Shown: positions 34,314-44,798, counted from the stretch's first letter. The stretch: DNA of 64,000 bases from Arenibacter algicola (GCF_018860365.1 NZ_JAHKPO010000003.1:434001-498000), one strand, 5' to 3'. Notes: generated by a model from the letters alone, not told the origin. Numbers and translations: made by a program.

Positions 34314-35468
34314 TTAAACAAATGCAGGTTGTTTTTTTTTCGACTTTTTTATTTTCAGTTTGTTGATCCAGATAAGGGTACCCGTAATAGGCAAACTTGT
34401 GGCGATAAGGCAGGCAATAAAATAAATTATTTTAGAAAAGTTGCCGTAAATGGTGCCCATATGTATAGGTTTGATCAAAGAGGCTATCTGAACGTTCAAT
34501 GGCTTATCGGCAAAAAGCTCTTTATGTAGCAGGGTGCCATCTCTGTCAAACACAAGCTTATCGGTTATGACAGGTGAAAATCTTGAATTGTTGTTTTTGG
34601 TTATGGTATAGACCTCTTTGTCCGTTGACGGGATAGTAATGGTGGTCTCGCCTTCATAATTCAGCTCCGTTGAAGCAATCTGTAGTATCTCCTCAAAGGT
34701 TTTCTCCGTTGTACCGGGCTTTAGTGCCGATTCAAATTTTGGCCCACCGCCGCGATTTCCAAAAACTTTGGTGCCCAATACCTTGCTCCCAGCGTCCCGA
34801 TACCATTCAAAGGACCAAAATAGCCCGGTAAGGGACATGATAACCAAAAAGATACAGGCATAAAATCCAAGGGTGTTGTGCAAATCGTGGTTGATCCGCT
34901 TCCAGTTTGCCTTAAGCTTAATTTTGAAGCCTGGTTTAAAATTCTTCCATTTCATTTTTTTTGGAAACCAAAGGATAATACCACTGATGGACAAGAACAG
35001 AAAGATTATGGTGGCAACACCTACAATAGGCCTTCCTATTTCCGTATCCAACAATAACCACCTGTGCATTTTGAACATGGTCATAAAGAATCCGTCGAAA
35101 CTGGATTTTTGAACTTTTTGGTATTCCCCGGAATACGGATCAACATAATAGGTTGTACCCCTTCTCTCTTTCGGGGAGGTTTTTACACTGAAATTTAGGG
35201 CTTTGTCCCTAACTGCCGGGATGGTGATGTTGCCAACGATGCCTTCCTTGGACAGAGATTCCGATAGTTCCTTCATGGAAAGGCGGCTTCCCGATGCAAT
35301 GGCAACTACAAATTCTTTGGCAAACAGGTCTTTTATTTCCTCTTCAAACGTTAATATGGTGCCACTTAAACAGACAAGGAATAAAATAATTCCACTGCCT
35401 ATCCCCAACCAAAGATGCACATCGTTGATGAATTTTCTTAACGTATATTTTTTATTCTTTTTGGACAT
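34314..35468 (-). CDS. PepSY-associated TM protein, probable siderophore-linked iron reductase
   Basis: 384 residues with four predicted membrane helices: LRKFINDVHLWLGIGSGIILFLVCLSGTILTFEEEIK, a helix near 145-170, NHDLHNTLGFYACIFLVIMSLTGLFWSFEWYRD and a C-terminal one (IIYFIACLIATSLPITGTLIWI). His residues in HLWLG, HRW, NHDLHN and IHMG are candidate heme ligands, and the periplasmic loops contain PepSY-like segments. Proteins of this type (PiuB/FoxB-like) release iron from ferric siderophores. The gene lies 21 bp after the siderophore receptor gene in the same direction, so the two form an iron-uptake operon. Confidence 0.88.
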   Translation of the reverse strand: MSKKNKKYTLRKFINDVHLWLGIGSGIILFLVCLSGTILTFEEEIKDLFAKEFVVAIASGSRLSMKELSESLSKEGIVGNITIPAVRDKALNFSVKTSPKERRGTTYYVDPYSGEYQKVQKSSFDGFFMTMFKMHRWLLLDTEIGRPIVGVATIIFLFLSISGIILWFPKKMKWKNFKPGFKIKLKANWKRINHDLHNTLGFYACIFLVIMSLTGLFWSFEWYRDAGSKVLGTKVFGNRGGGPKFESALKPGTTEKTFEEILQIASTELNYEGETTITIPSTDKEVYTITKNNNSRFSPVITDKLVFDRDGTLLHKELFADKPLNVQIASLIKPIHMGTIYGNFSKIIYFIACLIATSLPITGTLIWINKLKIKKSKKKQPAFV

Positions 35469-35489
35469 GTTTGGACTATTTGTGAGCTG

Positions 35490-37868
35490 TTAAAGAGTAT
35501 ATCTTAATATTCCTGCAAAGGATCTTGGATCGGTCTGGTTAATATAGCTGGTGCGATAGGCATTGTAACCAATTTGATCAAAGACATTGTTCACCATTAG
35601 CCGAACATCCCAATGATGGTTAAACTTAAATCCGGCCTGAAAATTGGTCAAGGTATAAGCTTCCACATTGAAAGGTTTTTCATTAGGGACTATACCTTCG
35701 TGGGTAACTGCGCCCGACGACCAATCGTTGATGGGTCTTTCACCGGTGTAGTATACGCCACCTCCCAATGAAAGTCCCTCGAGAGGACCTTGAAATTTAT
35801 AGTCCAGGTATACATTGGCCGTATGTTTGGGGGTGTTAAGAGGGGCAGAACCATAAACGTAAGAGGTGTGTTCCTTGTATTGAGCATCAATGTAGGAATA
35901 GCCGGCAACTGCGGTCAAGTTTTCCAGAATTCGACCGGTTAGCTCCACTTCAACTCCCTGTCTTTGGTCGTTACCACCTTTTTGGTAATATCCGGTGGCT
36001 ACCCAGTTTTCATCGTACACGGGTAGGTTAATGTTCTTATTGTTTATTTTAAAAAGGGTAAGGTTAAATCGTAGACGGTCGGCAAGCCAACTAGTTTTTA
36101 CTCCGGCTTCCAATTGATCAAATCTTTCATTTCCTAAGGCTTCGCCATTGACACCTAAGCGTGCAGCGGTTCTGGGATAAGCACTATTGGTGTAGGAAGC
36201 AAAAACGTTAATATTTTTAAAAGGATTAACTATAATGCCGCCGAGAGGACTAAAGGCATCACTTTTGTCATTTTCTACATCTGTAATGGTTTCCGTAGTA
36301 CTATATCTAATTCCCAAAAATGTCTTGAACCAGTCCGTCCAGGAAACCACGTCCTGTGCCACAAGGCCCAAGGATTTGCTTTCGGCACCTCCAGGATTCC
36401 CACTGCTGAGTGCCACATTGGGCAAAGTATTGGAATTGTTCTCAAAAACATTGATGGTGTCTATGGCGCTAAGGGATTGGCTGCTTGTAGCATATTTGGA
36501 AGTTTTGTAGTCGAACCCTACCTGAAATGTGTGTTTTATGTTTCCGGTTTTAAAATCATCGCCAATTAGATCAATCTGTAATACACCGTTATCATCGTTT
36601 CGGGTAGAGGTAGAGTAGCCTCTGGTACGCAGATTGAATTGTTCCACATCATCTATGGAAACCACGCTTCCAAGGCTTGCTCCTTTGTCGTCCAGTTTTA
36701 GATGTGATTTATAAAAAGCGGTTTTCAAAGTAAGTTTATCGTTCAGTTGTCTATCGAACCGCAGCGAATAGGTTGTGTTTTTAGTAAGTGAACGGTCGTT
36801 TTCGAACCCTAGAAACTGATCGGCAGGAAGATCGTAAATGGCACTTACATCATTGGAGGCCAGATTTACCGTACCGAGATCGGGGGTTCTGCTATCATCA
36901 AAATGATCAAACTCCAGGGTAATCTTCGTCCTGTCGTCTATTTTCCATTGTAGCGAAGGGTTAATGTAGATGCGCTCGGAACTGACACCGGTCCTAAAAC
37001 TATCGGCCCGTTCCAAGGCACCATTGATACGGAAGGCAATAGATTGATTGTCATCTAGAGGGCCATAAATATCGAAGGTGGGCCTTACCTGTCCAAAACT
37101 GCCGAAGCGTTGTGTAACCGCTCCTCCAAATTGGTAGATCGGGGTCTTGGTTACAATGTTAATAACCCCTCCCGGGCTTCCCAAATCTGTTGCAACCCCC
37201 TGAGTTATGGAAGCTGCGCCTTTAAGCACTTGTATGTTGTCCACTCCCTGCATATCCGTTAAAATACCAACACCCCTAAAATCGGAATGTACCCTTACCC
37301 CATTTTTTAGTATGGGTATCCCTCTAAAACCGCGGGAGGACATACTCTCACGTTTGTTGCCATAGGTAGCAAAAGTATATACCCCGGGAACATTTTTGGT
37401 AGCTTCTGAAATGGTAAGCGCACCTTGATTTGCTATTAATTTTTCGGAAATGACAGATATACTCTGAATTTGTTCGTAAGGCTCCAATGGAAGACGTGTA
37501 AGGGCTTCAATCTTGTCTGGGTGCGACATTCGTCTTCCGAATACCTCTACTTCGCTCAGGGCATTGTCCATATTCAGTTTAATAACCATATTGCTGATTT
37601 GTGGAGAGGACAGGTTCAAAGGAAATTTTATAGTTCTAAACCCAACCGAACTAACTTTAATCTGCCATTCGCCATAAGGTATTTCGGTTAGGGTATAATG
37701 GCCAAACTCATCGGCCATCCCACCTTTTTTTAGGTTTTCTATATAGATATTGGCGAATGGAACAGGACTGTTGTCACTATCCAGTATAGTTCCGCTAACG
37801 GTTCCATAATTTTGGGCAAATATGGAGGTGGTTATTAACAGATTAATAAATAACAATAAATTTCTCAT
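35490..37868 (-). CDS. TonB-dependent siderophore receptor
   Basis: 792 residues. Signal peptide to about residue 18, then a carboxypeptidase-regulatory-like domain (GTVSGTILDSDNSPVPFANIYIEN), plug (about 120-240, with SVISEKLIANQGALTISEATKNVPGVYTFATYGNKRESMSSRGF and VDNIQVLKGAASITQGVATDLGSPGGVINIVTK) and a barrel ending NQTDPRSFAGILRYTL. It resembles FhuA/FoxA-type ferric-siderophore receptors. It shares its operon with a PepSY reductase and is preceded by a Fur-like palindrome at 37938, which supports iron control. Confidence 0.93.
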   Translation of the reverse strand: MRNLLLFINLLITTSIFAQNYGTVSGTILDSDNSPVPFANIYIENLKKGGMADEFGHYTLTEIPYGEWQIKVSSVGFRTIKFPLNLSSPQISNMVIKLNMDNALSEVEVFGRRMSHPDKIEALTRLPLEPYEQIQSISVISEKLIANQGALTISEATKNVPGVYTFATYGNKRESMSSRGFRGIPILKNGVRVHSDFRGVGILTDMQGVDNIQVLKGAASITQGVATDLGSPGGVINIVTKTPIYQFGGAVTQRFGSFGQVRPTFDIYGPLDDNQSIAFRINGALERADSFRTGVSSERIYINPSLQWKIDDRTKITLEFDHFDDSRTPDLGTVNLASNDVSAIYDLPADQFLGFENDRSLTKNTTYSLRFDRQLNDKLTLKTAFYKSHLKLDDKGASLGSVVSIDDVEQFNLRTRGYSTSTRNDDNGVLQIDLIGDDFKTGNIKHTFQVGFDYKTSKYATSSQSLSAIDTINVFENNSNTLPNVALSSGNPGGAESKSLGLVAQDVVSWTDWFKTFLGIRYSTTETITDVENDKSDAFSPLGGIIVNPFKNINVFASYTNSAYPRTAARLGVNGEALGNERFDQLEAGVKTSWLADRLRFNLTLFKINNKNINLPVYDENWVATGYYQKGGNDQRQGVEVELTGRILENLTAVAGYSYIDAQYKEHTSYVYGSAPLNTPKHTANVYLDYKFQGPLEGLSLGGGVYYTGERPINDWSSGAVTHEGIVPNEKPFNVEAYTLTNFQAGFKFNHHWDVRLMVNNVFDQIGYNAYRTSYINQTDPRSFAGILRYTL

Positions 37869-37937
37869 CTTATTTTAAATTAGACTGGTTATAAATAAGG
37901 CGCTAAAATAGAATGGAAATTTTTATTGTCCAAAACT

Positions 37938-37956
37938 ATTTAGAATAATTTTAAAT
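37938..37956. promoter_or_regulatory. Putative Fur-type operator
   Basis: ATTTAGAAT-A-ATTTTAAAT is a 19-bp inverted repeat with one mismatch, about 70 bp upstream of the siderophore receptor start codon, and resembles AT-rich Fur boxes. The rest of the gap (37869-38211) shows no gene or terminator. Confidence 0.45.
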
Positions 37957-38211
37957 AAGAATGTAAAAATGATTGTTGAGTCCTCATTTTATGGGATTGG
38001 GCAAGCAATAGCTCTTATAAAGAAATTCCCAAATCCATCAAATTAAAATAATTTTATGAGCAAATGTAAATGGGTTTCCATAGTTAGAACCCTAGAAAAG
38101 GCACGGAAAAAAGGTATAATGGGCAGAACTTCAGGATTGATGTCTATTGTGTAATTATTGTTAAGACTCTGCAAAGGAGAATTTTACAAGCTCGGTAATT
38201 TGAAGCACGGC

Positions 38212-39054
38212 TTATAGTCCCCCAATATTAAAACTAATAAGGGGAATGGTAATACCCGATACCATTTTATTGATCATATCTGTTTGCAGGAATTTTTGCG
38301 AAAAGGAGTTGTCCTTTCTCTCCAACATTGCCAACAGGCTGGCATTGGACTTCTCCAAATACCTATTTAATCCTTCAAAAATGTCATCGTCCAAGATCAG
38401 ATCGAATTCCATTTTGTCATAGGTCACTTTTTGATTTAGCATTTCTTTAAACCATTCCATTTGCTGATCACCAGCATATTCCCGGCTGGTGGATATATGA
38501 ACGATACTTATTTTCGAGTTGAATTTCTTGGCAATTTCCACAAGTCTATTGATGGCAAAAATGTCGGCCTGTTCAAAATCAGTGGCATAAACCATGGTTT
38601 TGAAATTTTCGGGTGAGGACATGGCAGGAACTGCCAAAACAGCACAAGGCGCCTTTTTGATCAAAGCTGTGGTTGCACTTCCCATAAGAAATTCCTTGAT
38701 GGTACTAGTACCTTTGGTACCTACAACAATGAGATCAACTTCAAGTTTTGTAGCCTTCTCCAAGACGCCCTGAACTACCGAAACATCTTCTTCAACTAAA
38801 AAATTAATATTACCACCTTCCCAGGTATCCCCTAAATGTTCCGTGCAAAACTTTTTCAGCTTGGAGTGGTTTTCTATCATTAATCTTTTCTCCTTTTTTA
38901 TGTGGCTTATAGATACTGTGCTCAGGGTTACCGGAATATCAAAAACATGCATTACAAACAATTTTGCGTTAAATTTTTTCGTCATTAGGTGGGCCAACCG
39001 TAATGCCGCGACCGAATTTTGGGAATAGTCCGTTGCGTAGAGAATGGTTTTCAT
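38212..39054 (-). CDS. Tandem-domain universal stress protein
   Basis: 280 residues made of two Usp domains. Domain 1 (1-143) has ILYATDYSQNSVAALRLAHLMTKKFNAKLFVMHVF and the ATP loop VVGTKGTSTIKEFLMGSATTALIKKAPCAVLAVP (G-x2-G-x9-G-S/T). Domain 2 (150-280) starts MVYATDFEQADIFAINRLVEIAKKF but lacks a clear nucleotide loop (LLAMLERKDNSFSQKFLQTDMINKM). Usp proteins help survival under arrest or energy limitation. Divergent from the helical protein gene at 39213, so the two may share a regulatory region. Confidence 0.92.
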   Translation of the reverse strand: MKTILYATDYSQNSVAALRLAHLMTKKFNAKLFVMHVFDIPVTLSTVSISHIKKEKRLMIENHSKLKKFCTEHLGDTWEGGNINFLVEEDVSVVQGVLEKATKLEVDLIVVGTKGTSTIKEFLMGSATTALIKKAPCAVLAVPAMSSPENFKTMVYATDFEQADIFAINRLVEIAKKFNSKISIVHISTSREYAGDQQMEWFKEMLNQKVTYDKMEFDLILDDDIFEGLNRYLEKSNASLLAMLERKDNSFSQKFLQTDMINKMVSGITIPLISFNIGGL

Positions 39055-39212
39055 CTTTTGCTGATTTCGATTTCAGTTCCTAAACTACTGTATAAATTCT
39101 ATGTGCAAAATGACCGTTGTCATGCATCACTTATAGCTCACCTGATATATGTCATTTTCAAAGACCCGTGACTAGACTAATTTTAATGCTTTAACCTTTA
39201 ATATTTAATATC

Positions 39213-39662
39213 ATGGAACATACCAAAAACAACAAGGAACTTCAATTTGTTGAGGACGGACCATGGTCCGAATTGTATGTTTTAACGGAGCATTGGAAAT
39301 CTGATTTGGAGTTTTATAAGGACGACCTTCGCTTTTTACATCATTTAATAGATAAATACTTTATGTGGATTACCAAACCGGAAAATTTGGATATGGTAAA
39401 AGAGTTAAAAGTTGGATTGTTCGACTTAAAGAATAAATGCCAGGATTTATTGAAGAAAGTAGGAAGACATGGGACTCATTTGGGCCAAATGGTTGAGGAT
39501 TATAATAAGGCTGACGCCAGTATAATCAGGACAGAACATGAACATCTTGAAGAGGAGGTGGCAAATTTCGTAACGCTGTTTCGTAGCAATAGGAAAGAGG
39601 TCTTTGCAATAACAGAATTTATAATTGATAGTGAGTCCCTTGCAAATTTGATGGACAATTGA
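39213..39662 (+). CDS. Conserved-looking helical cytoplasmic protein, function unknown
   Basis: 149 residues, strongly helical, with long amphipathic heptad stretches (DLRFLHHLIDKYFMWITKPENLDMVKELKVGLFDLKNKCQDLL and RTEHEHLEEEVANFVTLFRSNRKEVFAITEFI). There is no signal peptide and no known motif. The gene is divergent from the universal stress protein gene by 158 bp, and the composition is that of real coding sequence. A stress-related role is a guess from position only. Confidence 0.7.
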   Translation: MEHTKNNKELQFVEDGPWSELYVLTEHWKSDLEFYKDDLRFLHHLIDKYFMWITKPENLDMVKELKVGLFDLKNKCQDLLKKVGRHGTHLGQMVEDYNKADASIIRTEHEHLEEEVANFVTLFRSNRKEVFAITEFIIDSESLANLMDN

Positions 39663-39866
39663 AATTAACAACTTTGCCGACCCTAGCTGCATTTTTGTGC
39701 AATATTATTAATAGTAATACTTTCCCTTGTAACATATAGGGACTGCAAATATTTTAGTGGCCAAGGATTTTGGGAGAAGAGCAAATTAGCAAATTTTTGG
39801 CAAATTCAACTAATTCCAATGAGTTATGAGTGGATTCATTGATTATTAATTTTAAAGGTGTAGAAC

Positions 39867-40958
39867 ATGCGCATTCTGTTAATGTCATTAATGATTCTAC
39901 ATGGCCTTATACATTTTATGGGTTTTGTCAAAGCTTTTCAATTTGGGGAGATGGCACAATTCACCAAAGAAATTTCAAGGCCAATGGGAATACTTTGGTT
40001 TTTGACTGCCGTACTCTTTATAGTGGCAGCAATCGGATTCTTTTTAAGTAAAAATTGGTGGCCATTACTTGGTATTGTATTGGTCGTTATTTCCCAAGGC
40101 CTGATTTTTACTGCCTGGGTGGATGCCAAATATGGAACAATTGCGAATGTCATTATTTTGGGCGCGGCTATCATAGGTCAATCCAACTTGATATTTGAAG
40201 GAAGTTTTAAAGAAGATGTTGCTTCTGCCATGAACACGGTTGCCACAACTCCGGAAGTTTTAAGTGAAGAGGATTTGGCTCCTTTGCCCATGTGCGTTCA
40301 AAAGTATCTAGGTTACGTAGGAGCTGTAGGAAAGCCCAAGGTTTACAATATGAAAATTGTGTTCAAAGGCGAAATGCGGGACAAGGGCAAAGATTGGTTC
40401 CATTTTACGTCGGAACAATACAATTTTATGGTTTCTCCAATGCGTTTGTTTTTTATGAAGGCCAAGGTAATGGGCCTGCCCACTTATGGTTATCATAAGT
40501 ATACCCCAGAAACGGCAAGTATGCAAATAAAACTCCTATCTCTTTTTTCTGTGGTGGACTTGAGGGAGCCGGAATTGTATCCTACGGAAACCGTCACCTT
40601 TTTTAATGATCTATGCCTATTTGCCCCAGCTGCCTTAATAGACGACAGAATTAGTTGGGAAACCTTGGATACCTTGAGCGCAAAAGCCACCTTTAATAAC
40701 AATGGAACCATTATATCTGCCATTTTATATTTTGATGAAAAGGGACAATTGGTGAATTTTGTTTCCAATGACCGCTATTCCGTTTCGGAAATGAAAGCAT
40801 ATCCCTTTTCAACTCCTGTAAGTAATTATAAAAATATAAACGGCTACCAATTGCCTTCCTATGGCGAAGCTACATGGCATTACCCTGATGGAGAATTTGT
40901 CTATGGAAAATTTGCGGTTGTTGATATCACCTATAATGTTGCCGATTCCAATAGGTAG
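39867..40958 (+). CDS. DUF6544-like membrane-anchored protein
   Basis: 363 residues. The N-terminal part (1-110) has three to four membrane helices (MRILLMSLMILHGLIHFMGFVKAF, ILWFLTAVLFIVAAIGFFL, WWPLLGIVLVVISQGLIFTAW). The C-terminal soluble part (125-363) contains LPMCVQKYLGYVGAVGKPKVYNMKIVFKGEMR, DRISWETLDTLSAKATFNNNGTIISAILYFDEKGQLVNF and GYQLPSYGEATWHYPDGEFVYGKFAVVDITYNV, which I recognise as the DUF6544 pattern. The function of that family is unknown. Monocistronic. Confidence 0.72.
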   Translation: MRILLMSLMILHGLIHFMGFVKAFQFGEMAQFTKEISRPMGILWFLTAVLFIVAAIGFFLSKNWWPLLGIVLVVISQGLIFTAWVDAKYGTIANVIILGAAIIGQSNLIFEGSFKEDVASAMNTVATTPEVLSEEDLAPLPMCVQKYLGYVGAVGKPKVYNMKIVFKGEMRDKGKDWFHFTSEQYNFMVSPMRLFFMKAKVMGLPTYGYHKYTPETASMQIKLLSLFSVVDLREPELYPTETVTFFNDLCLFAPAALIDDRISWETLDTLSAKATFNNNGTIISAILYFDEKGQLVNFVSNDRYSVSEMKAYPFSTPVSNYKNINGYQLPSYGEATWHYPDGEFVYGKFAVVDITYNVADSNR

Positions 40959-41163
40959 TTATTATATGTAATAAGAAAGGTTTAGGAATATCTATGACTG
41001 CCTTATAAAATTATATTCTAATTTTGACACCGTAATTTATGCTTGTTAGAAGTCCGTATAGGTCGGATTCTTAAAGGTAAAGGCCGTGGTTTTAATACAA
41101 ATCCATACGTCTTGGTTCTACCACAATTATTTAAATGGGCATACTATAAAACAGGGATTGAGT

Positions 41164-42153
41164 ATGAAATTTAGGATCGATGGGTTTGTCCTATCCATAA
41201 TGGCTGTCATTGGCATAGCTTATATTTTTCCACAATGGGGTAAGGCAGACAGTCGTGTTCCTATCGATACGATTAGTGCAATAGGAATTTCTTTAATCTT
41301 CTTTTTTTATGGATTAAAATTAAGTCCCTCCAAATTAAAGGCGGGACTTAAGAACTGGAAGTTACACTTATTGGTGCAGGCATCCACGTTTTTGATTTTT
41401 CCCCTAATTGTTTTGGCATTTTATCCGCTCATGCAAAATGCAGAACAGCAGACCTTATGGTTGGCCTTCTTCTTTTTGGCAGCCTTACCATCCACGGTAT
41501 CTTCATCCGTAGTAATGGTCTCAATGGCCAAGGGCAATATCCCGGCTGCAATTTTTAATGCCAGTATTTCTGGGATTATTGGCATCGCTATTACACCACT
41601 TTGGATGGGGCCCTTTGTGCAGGAAACAGGAACAGATTTTGACTTTACCGACATCTATACGAAACTCATCCTGCAAATTATTCTACCCGTAATACTCGGA
41701 TTGTTTTTACAGCGATTTCTTGGGGTATTGGCGCAAAAATATAATAGGTACTTAGCTCTTTTTGATAAGTCCATTATCCTACTTATCATCTATAAAAGTT
41801 TTGCCGGATCATTTGAAGAAAATATTTTTGGAGCGGTATCCTATTTGGATTTGTTGATACTATTTGTAGCTGTTTTGGCTTTGTTTTATACAGCTTTCTT
41901 TTTAACAGGTTTTGTAGCCAAAAAACTGAAATTCAATACGGCGGACCAAATTACGGCCCAGTTTTGCGGAACCAAAAAATCCTTAGTGCATGGGACCGTT
42001 TTCTCCAAAATTCTTTTTGGCAATATGGCGTCTATAGGCATAATTTTACTGCCCCTAATGATATTCCATGCTACCCAGATTTTAATTTTGAGCATAATTG
42101 CTGGAATACGGGCCAGTAGACCAGAGGAGCAGGAACCTATCGTAGAAGCATAG
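41164..42153 (+). CDS. SBF-like bile acid:sodium symporter family protein
   Basis: 329 residues from ATG 41164 (MKFRIDGFVLSIMAVIGIAYIFPQWG). Ten helices. Family features include ISAIGISLIFFFYGLKLSPSKLKAGLKNWKLHLLVQASTFLIFPLIVL, FFLAALPSTVSSSVVMVSMAKGNIPAAIFNASISGIIGIAITPLW and QITAQFCGTKKSLVHGTVFSKILFG. It belongs to the SBF-like branch (YfeH/RCH1-type), whose eukaryotic members influence calcium and whose bacterial substrates are mostly unknown. An upstream in-frame start at 41086 adds 26 residues without family character and is rejected. Confidence 0.9.
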   Translation: MKFRIDGFVLSIMAVIGIAYIFPQWGKADSRVPIDTISAIGISLIFFFYGLKLSPSKLKAGLKNWKLHLLVQASTFLIFPLIVLAFYPLMQNAEQQTLWLAFFFLAALPSTVSSSVVMVSMAKGNIPAAIFNASISGIIGIAITPLWMGPFVQETGTDFDFTDIYTKLILQIILPVILGLFLQRFLGVLAQKYNRYLALFDKSIILLIIYKSFAGSFEENIFGAVSYLDLLILFVAVLALFYTAFFLTGFVAKKLKFNTADQITAQFCGTKKSLVHGTVFSKILFGNMASIGIILLPLMIFHATQILILSIIAGIRASRPEEQEPIVEA

Positions 42154-42212
42154 TACTAAAATACAATGGACCAAGTATCCATTATAATTTAGGGCTGTTT
42201 TCTTATAATTAT

Positions 42213-43634
42213 TTATTCAATATCCACCAGTTGGTCTTTTCCTTTTACTAAATTGGACTGGTGCTCCTTGACCATAAGATCAATTTCGGCAAGAATTTCT
42301 GGGTGACTTGCCCCTAAATCAAAGTTTTCGGATGGGTCCACACTTAAATTGTATAGGATTGGTGGATTATGTACTTCCTTTTCGCCAAACTGGCCATAGG
42401 AACCCTCAGTAATATAATGCGCTTTGTAATCTCCAAGTCGGGCCGCATACAATTGTGTTCCCCTATAATAGAAAACACCCTTTCTTGGAGTTGGATCGCC
42501 TTTCAATAAGGTGCCACTTATGTCAAACCCATCCATAATTCTGTCCTTGGGCATTGGAACACCGGCTAAGGCACTAAAGGTTGAGAAAAGATCCATGGTT
42601 GTACCCAAATCGGATATCACTGCTGGCTTAATGTTGGTAGGTGACCAAAATATACAGGGTTCACGCATGCCACCTTCCCAGGTCATCCCTTTTCCGGCTT
42701 TTAATAAGCCTGCACTTCCGCCATTAACCCCATAGGAAAGCCAAGGGCCGTTATCCGAGGTAAATACCACAATGGTATTCTTGTCCAATCCTTCTTCTTT
42801 TAGGGCAGCAATAATTTGACCTATGCCATGATCAATTTCCTCCAATACATCACCATAAATTCCTCTTTTACTTTTACCCAAAAAGTCCTCTGAGGCAAAT
42901 AGGGGTATGTGGGGTAGGTTGTGGGCCAAGTAAACAAAGAAAGGATTGTCCTTATTTTTTTTGATGAAAGAAATGGTTTCCTCTGCGTATCTTTTGGTGA
43001 TGGTATTTTGATTGGCAGGCCTTTCTATAATTTCAGTATTCCTCATTAAGGGGACATTAAAATTTTCGGTGGGCAAATTTCCTCTGGCCTCCTTAAATTT
43101 TGTTCGGTCGCCCACAAAATCCATGTCGTTGGAGTAGGGGATGCCAAAATAATAATCAAAACCATTTTTGGTAGGCAGGTATTCTTCCTTATGGCCTAAA
43201 TGCCACTTGCCAACACATGCCGTACTATAGCCTACTTTTTTTAATTGTTCTGCCAAGGTTATTTCCGAGCTAGGTAAACCATATTTAGAGTTTGGGAACA
43301 ACACCCTTTTTGTATCACTTGCCATTCCGCTTCTTACGGGTAACCGGCCAGTTAATAAGGCCGCCCTACTAGGGGTACATACACTGGCCCCCACATAAAA
43401 ATTGGTCCATTTTTGACCCTCGGCCGCCATTTGATCCAAATGCGGTGTTTTAATGGTGGGGTGACCATAAATACCTAGATCGCCATAACCTAGATCGTCC
43501 GCAAAAATGATGATGAAATTAGGGGTTTTACCTAAATTTTCCTGGCTATAGCCAATGCTGCAATAAGAAGATAATAGTGCTAGAGTGAATAAGGTTTTAA
43601 AATTTATGCCTGTTTTAAGCCAATGTTTGATCAT
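42213..43634 (-). CDS. Secreted type I sulfatase (S1 family)
   Basis: 473 residues with a signal peptide ending near residue 31 (GYSQ). The alkaline-phosphatase-superfamily metal Asps are at FADDLGYGD (45-53), and the formylglycine signature Cys86-T-P-S-R is intact, so the enzyme needs conversion of Cys to formylglycine by a maturase not in this window. [17 protein letters not shown] and [42 protein letters not shown] match arylsulfatase-A-type enzymes. The probable role is desulfation of marine sulfated polysaccharides. It stands apart from the SusC/SusD locus. Confidence 0.95.
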   Translation of the reverse strand: MIKHWLKTGINFKTLFTLALLSSYCSIGYSQENLGKTPNFIIIFADDLGYGDLGIYGHPTIKTPHLDQMAAEGQKWTNFYVGASVCTPSRAALLTGRLPVRSGMASDTKRVLFPNSKYGLPSSEITLAEQLKKVGYSTACVGKWHLGHKEEYLPTKNGFDYYFGIPYSNDMDFVGDRTKFKEARGNLPTENFNVPLMRNTEIIERPANQNTITKRYAEETISFIKKNKDNPFFVYLAHNLPHIPLFASEDFLGKSKRGIYGDVLEEIDHGIGQIIAALKEEGLDKNTIVVFTSDNGPWLSYGVNGGSAGLLKAGKGMTWEGGMREPCIFWSPTNIKPAVISDLGTTMDLFSTFSALAGVPMPKDRIMDGFDISGTLLKGDPTPRKGVFYYRGTQLYAARLGDYKAHYITEGSYGQFGEKEVHNPPILYNLSVDPSENFDLGASHPEILAEIDLMVKEHQSNLVKGKDQLVDIE

Positions 43635-43710
43635 TTTTTTTGGTTGTTGTTATTTCGGATTTGAAGATAACAAAAAATGGTAAAGTAAGATTTAAGAACA
43701 CACAAAAGGT

Positions 43711-44793
43711 TCAAAACAGATTGTCCAATCTTTTTTTTGCAATAGCCTGCTGTGCTATTTCCCCAAGTAGGTTTACTCCATCGATAAGTTTTGCAAAGCG
43801 CTTGTCCTTAGTGAAGCCTTTTTTATAGCGAAAGTATATTTGTTGGATGATTACTGCTATTTTGAAAAGGCCGTAGACATAATAAAATATAATATCGTTT
43901 ACTGCTTGCCCACTTTTTAGACTGTATTGATGCACCACTTCTTCCCTCGAAAGATTACCTGGTAGGTGGGTCGGGGTAAGGTTTAAGGCCTTCACAAAGT
44001 CCGGGTCATTGGGGTTTACCCAATATCCCAAGGTGGTTCCCAGATCCATCAACGGATTTCCTATGGTGGCCATTTCCCAATCCAGCACTGCATTTACATT
44101 GGTCCAATCCTGGGGATCCAGTACCAAATTGTCGTATTTAAAATCGTTATGGATCAGAGAATAGTTTTTGGGTTCCTTGGGCGTATTCTGTCCCAACCAT
44201 TTGGCCGCAGCCTCAATTCTTGGTATTTCATCGGTTTTGGATTTGAAATATCGTTTGGTCCAGCCTTCTATTTGACGTTGCATATATCCTTGGGGTTTAC
44301 CAAAATCATCCAAGCCAATATCCTTGACATTGAGTTGGTGCAGATCAACAAACGTATCTACAAAACTGTTGGATATGCCCGTCATCAGTTCTGTTGAGGG
44401 AATCATCCCAACAGGCATTTTTGCCCTTAAAATAACTCCTTCTACCCGTTCCATCAAGTAGAAGGGGCAGCCTAAAATGGTTTCGTCTTGGCAGTAAAGT
44501 ATTGGAGCCGGGACTTTACCGTAGTTAGGTTTTAAGGCCGTTAAAATGTCGTATTCGCGCTTCATATCGTGGCCGGATTTTATATTGGCCCCTATGGGCG
44601 GTCTTCGCAATACATATTCCATCTTTCCCAATTGAACCAAATAGGTCAGGTTGGAATAGCCACTTGGAAATTGGGTTACTTTTAAATCGCCCTGGTTGGC
44701 AAAGAATTGTTGCAAATAGGATTGCAAATTATACATTGGTAGTTCTTCCCCTTTTCGGATGGTCGTGGATTTATCGTTCCATGTGTCCAACAT
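43711..44793 (-). CDS. APH-family acyl-CoA kinase-like phosphotransferase (ACAD10/11 N-domain or LvaA type)
   Basis: 360 residues of the aminoglycoside-phosphotransferase/choline-kinase fold. N-lobe: FPSGYSNLTYLVQLGKMEYVLRRPP. Catalytic loop: SLIHNDFKYDNLVLDP (His215-Asn-Asp217), then the metal-binding Asp238 in VLDWEMATIGNPLMDLGTTLGYW. This subtype is the kinase half of human ACAD10/11, which phosphorylates the 4-hydroxyl of 4-hydroxyacyl-CoA before elimination, and is like LvaA of the Pseudomonas levulinate pathway. It starts 5 bp after the ACAD gene it would serve, so the two correspond to the two halves of ACAD11. Confidence 0.88.
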   Translation of the reverse strand: MLDTWNDKSTTIRKGEELPMYNLQSYLQQFFANQGDLKVTQFPSGYSNLTYLVQLGKMEYVLRRPPIGANIKSGHDMKREYDILTALKPNYGKVPAPILYCQDETILGCPFYLMERVEGVILRAKMPVGMIPSTELMTGISNSFVDTFVDLHQLNVKDIGLDDFGKPQGYMQRQIEGWTKRYFKSKTDEIPRIEAAAKWLGQNTPKEPKNYSLIHNDFKYDNLVLDPQDWTNVNAVLDWEMATIGNPLMDLGTTLGYWVNPNDPDFVKALNLTPTHLPGNLSREEVVHQYSLKSGQAVNDIIFYYVYGLFKIAVIIQQIYFRYKKGFTKDKRFAKLIDGVNLLGEIAQQAIAKKRLDNLF

Positions 44794-44798
44794 AGCTT

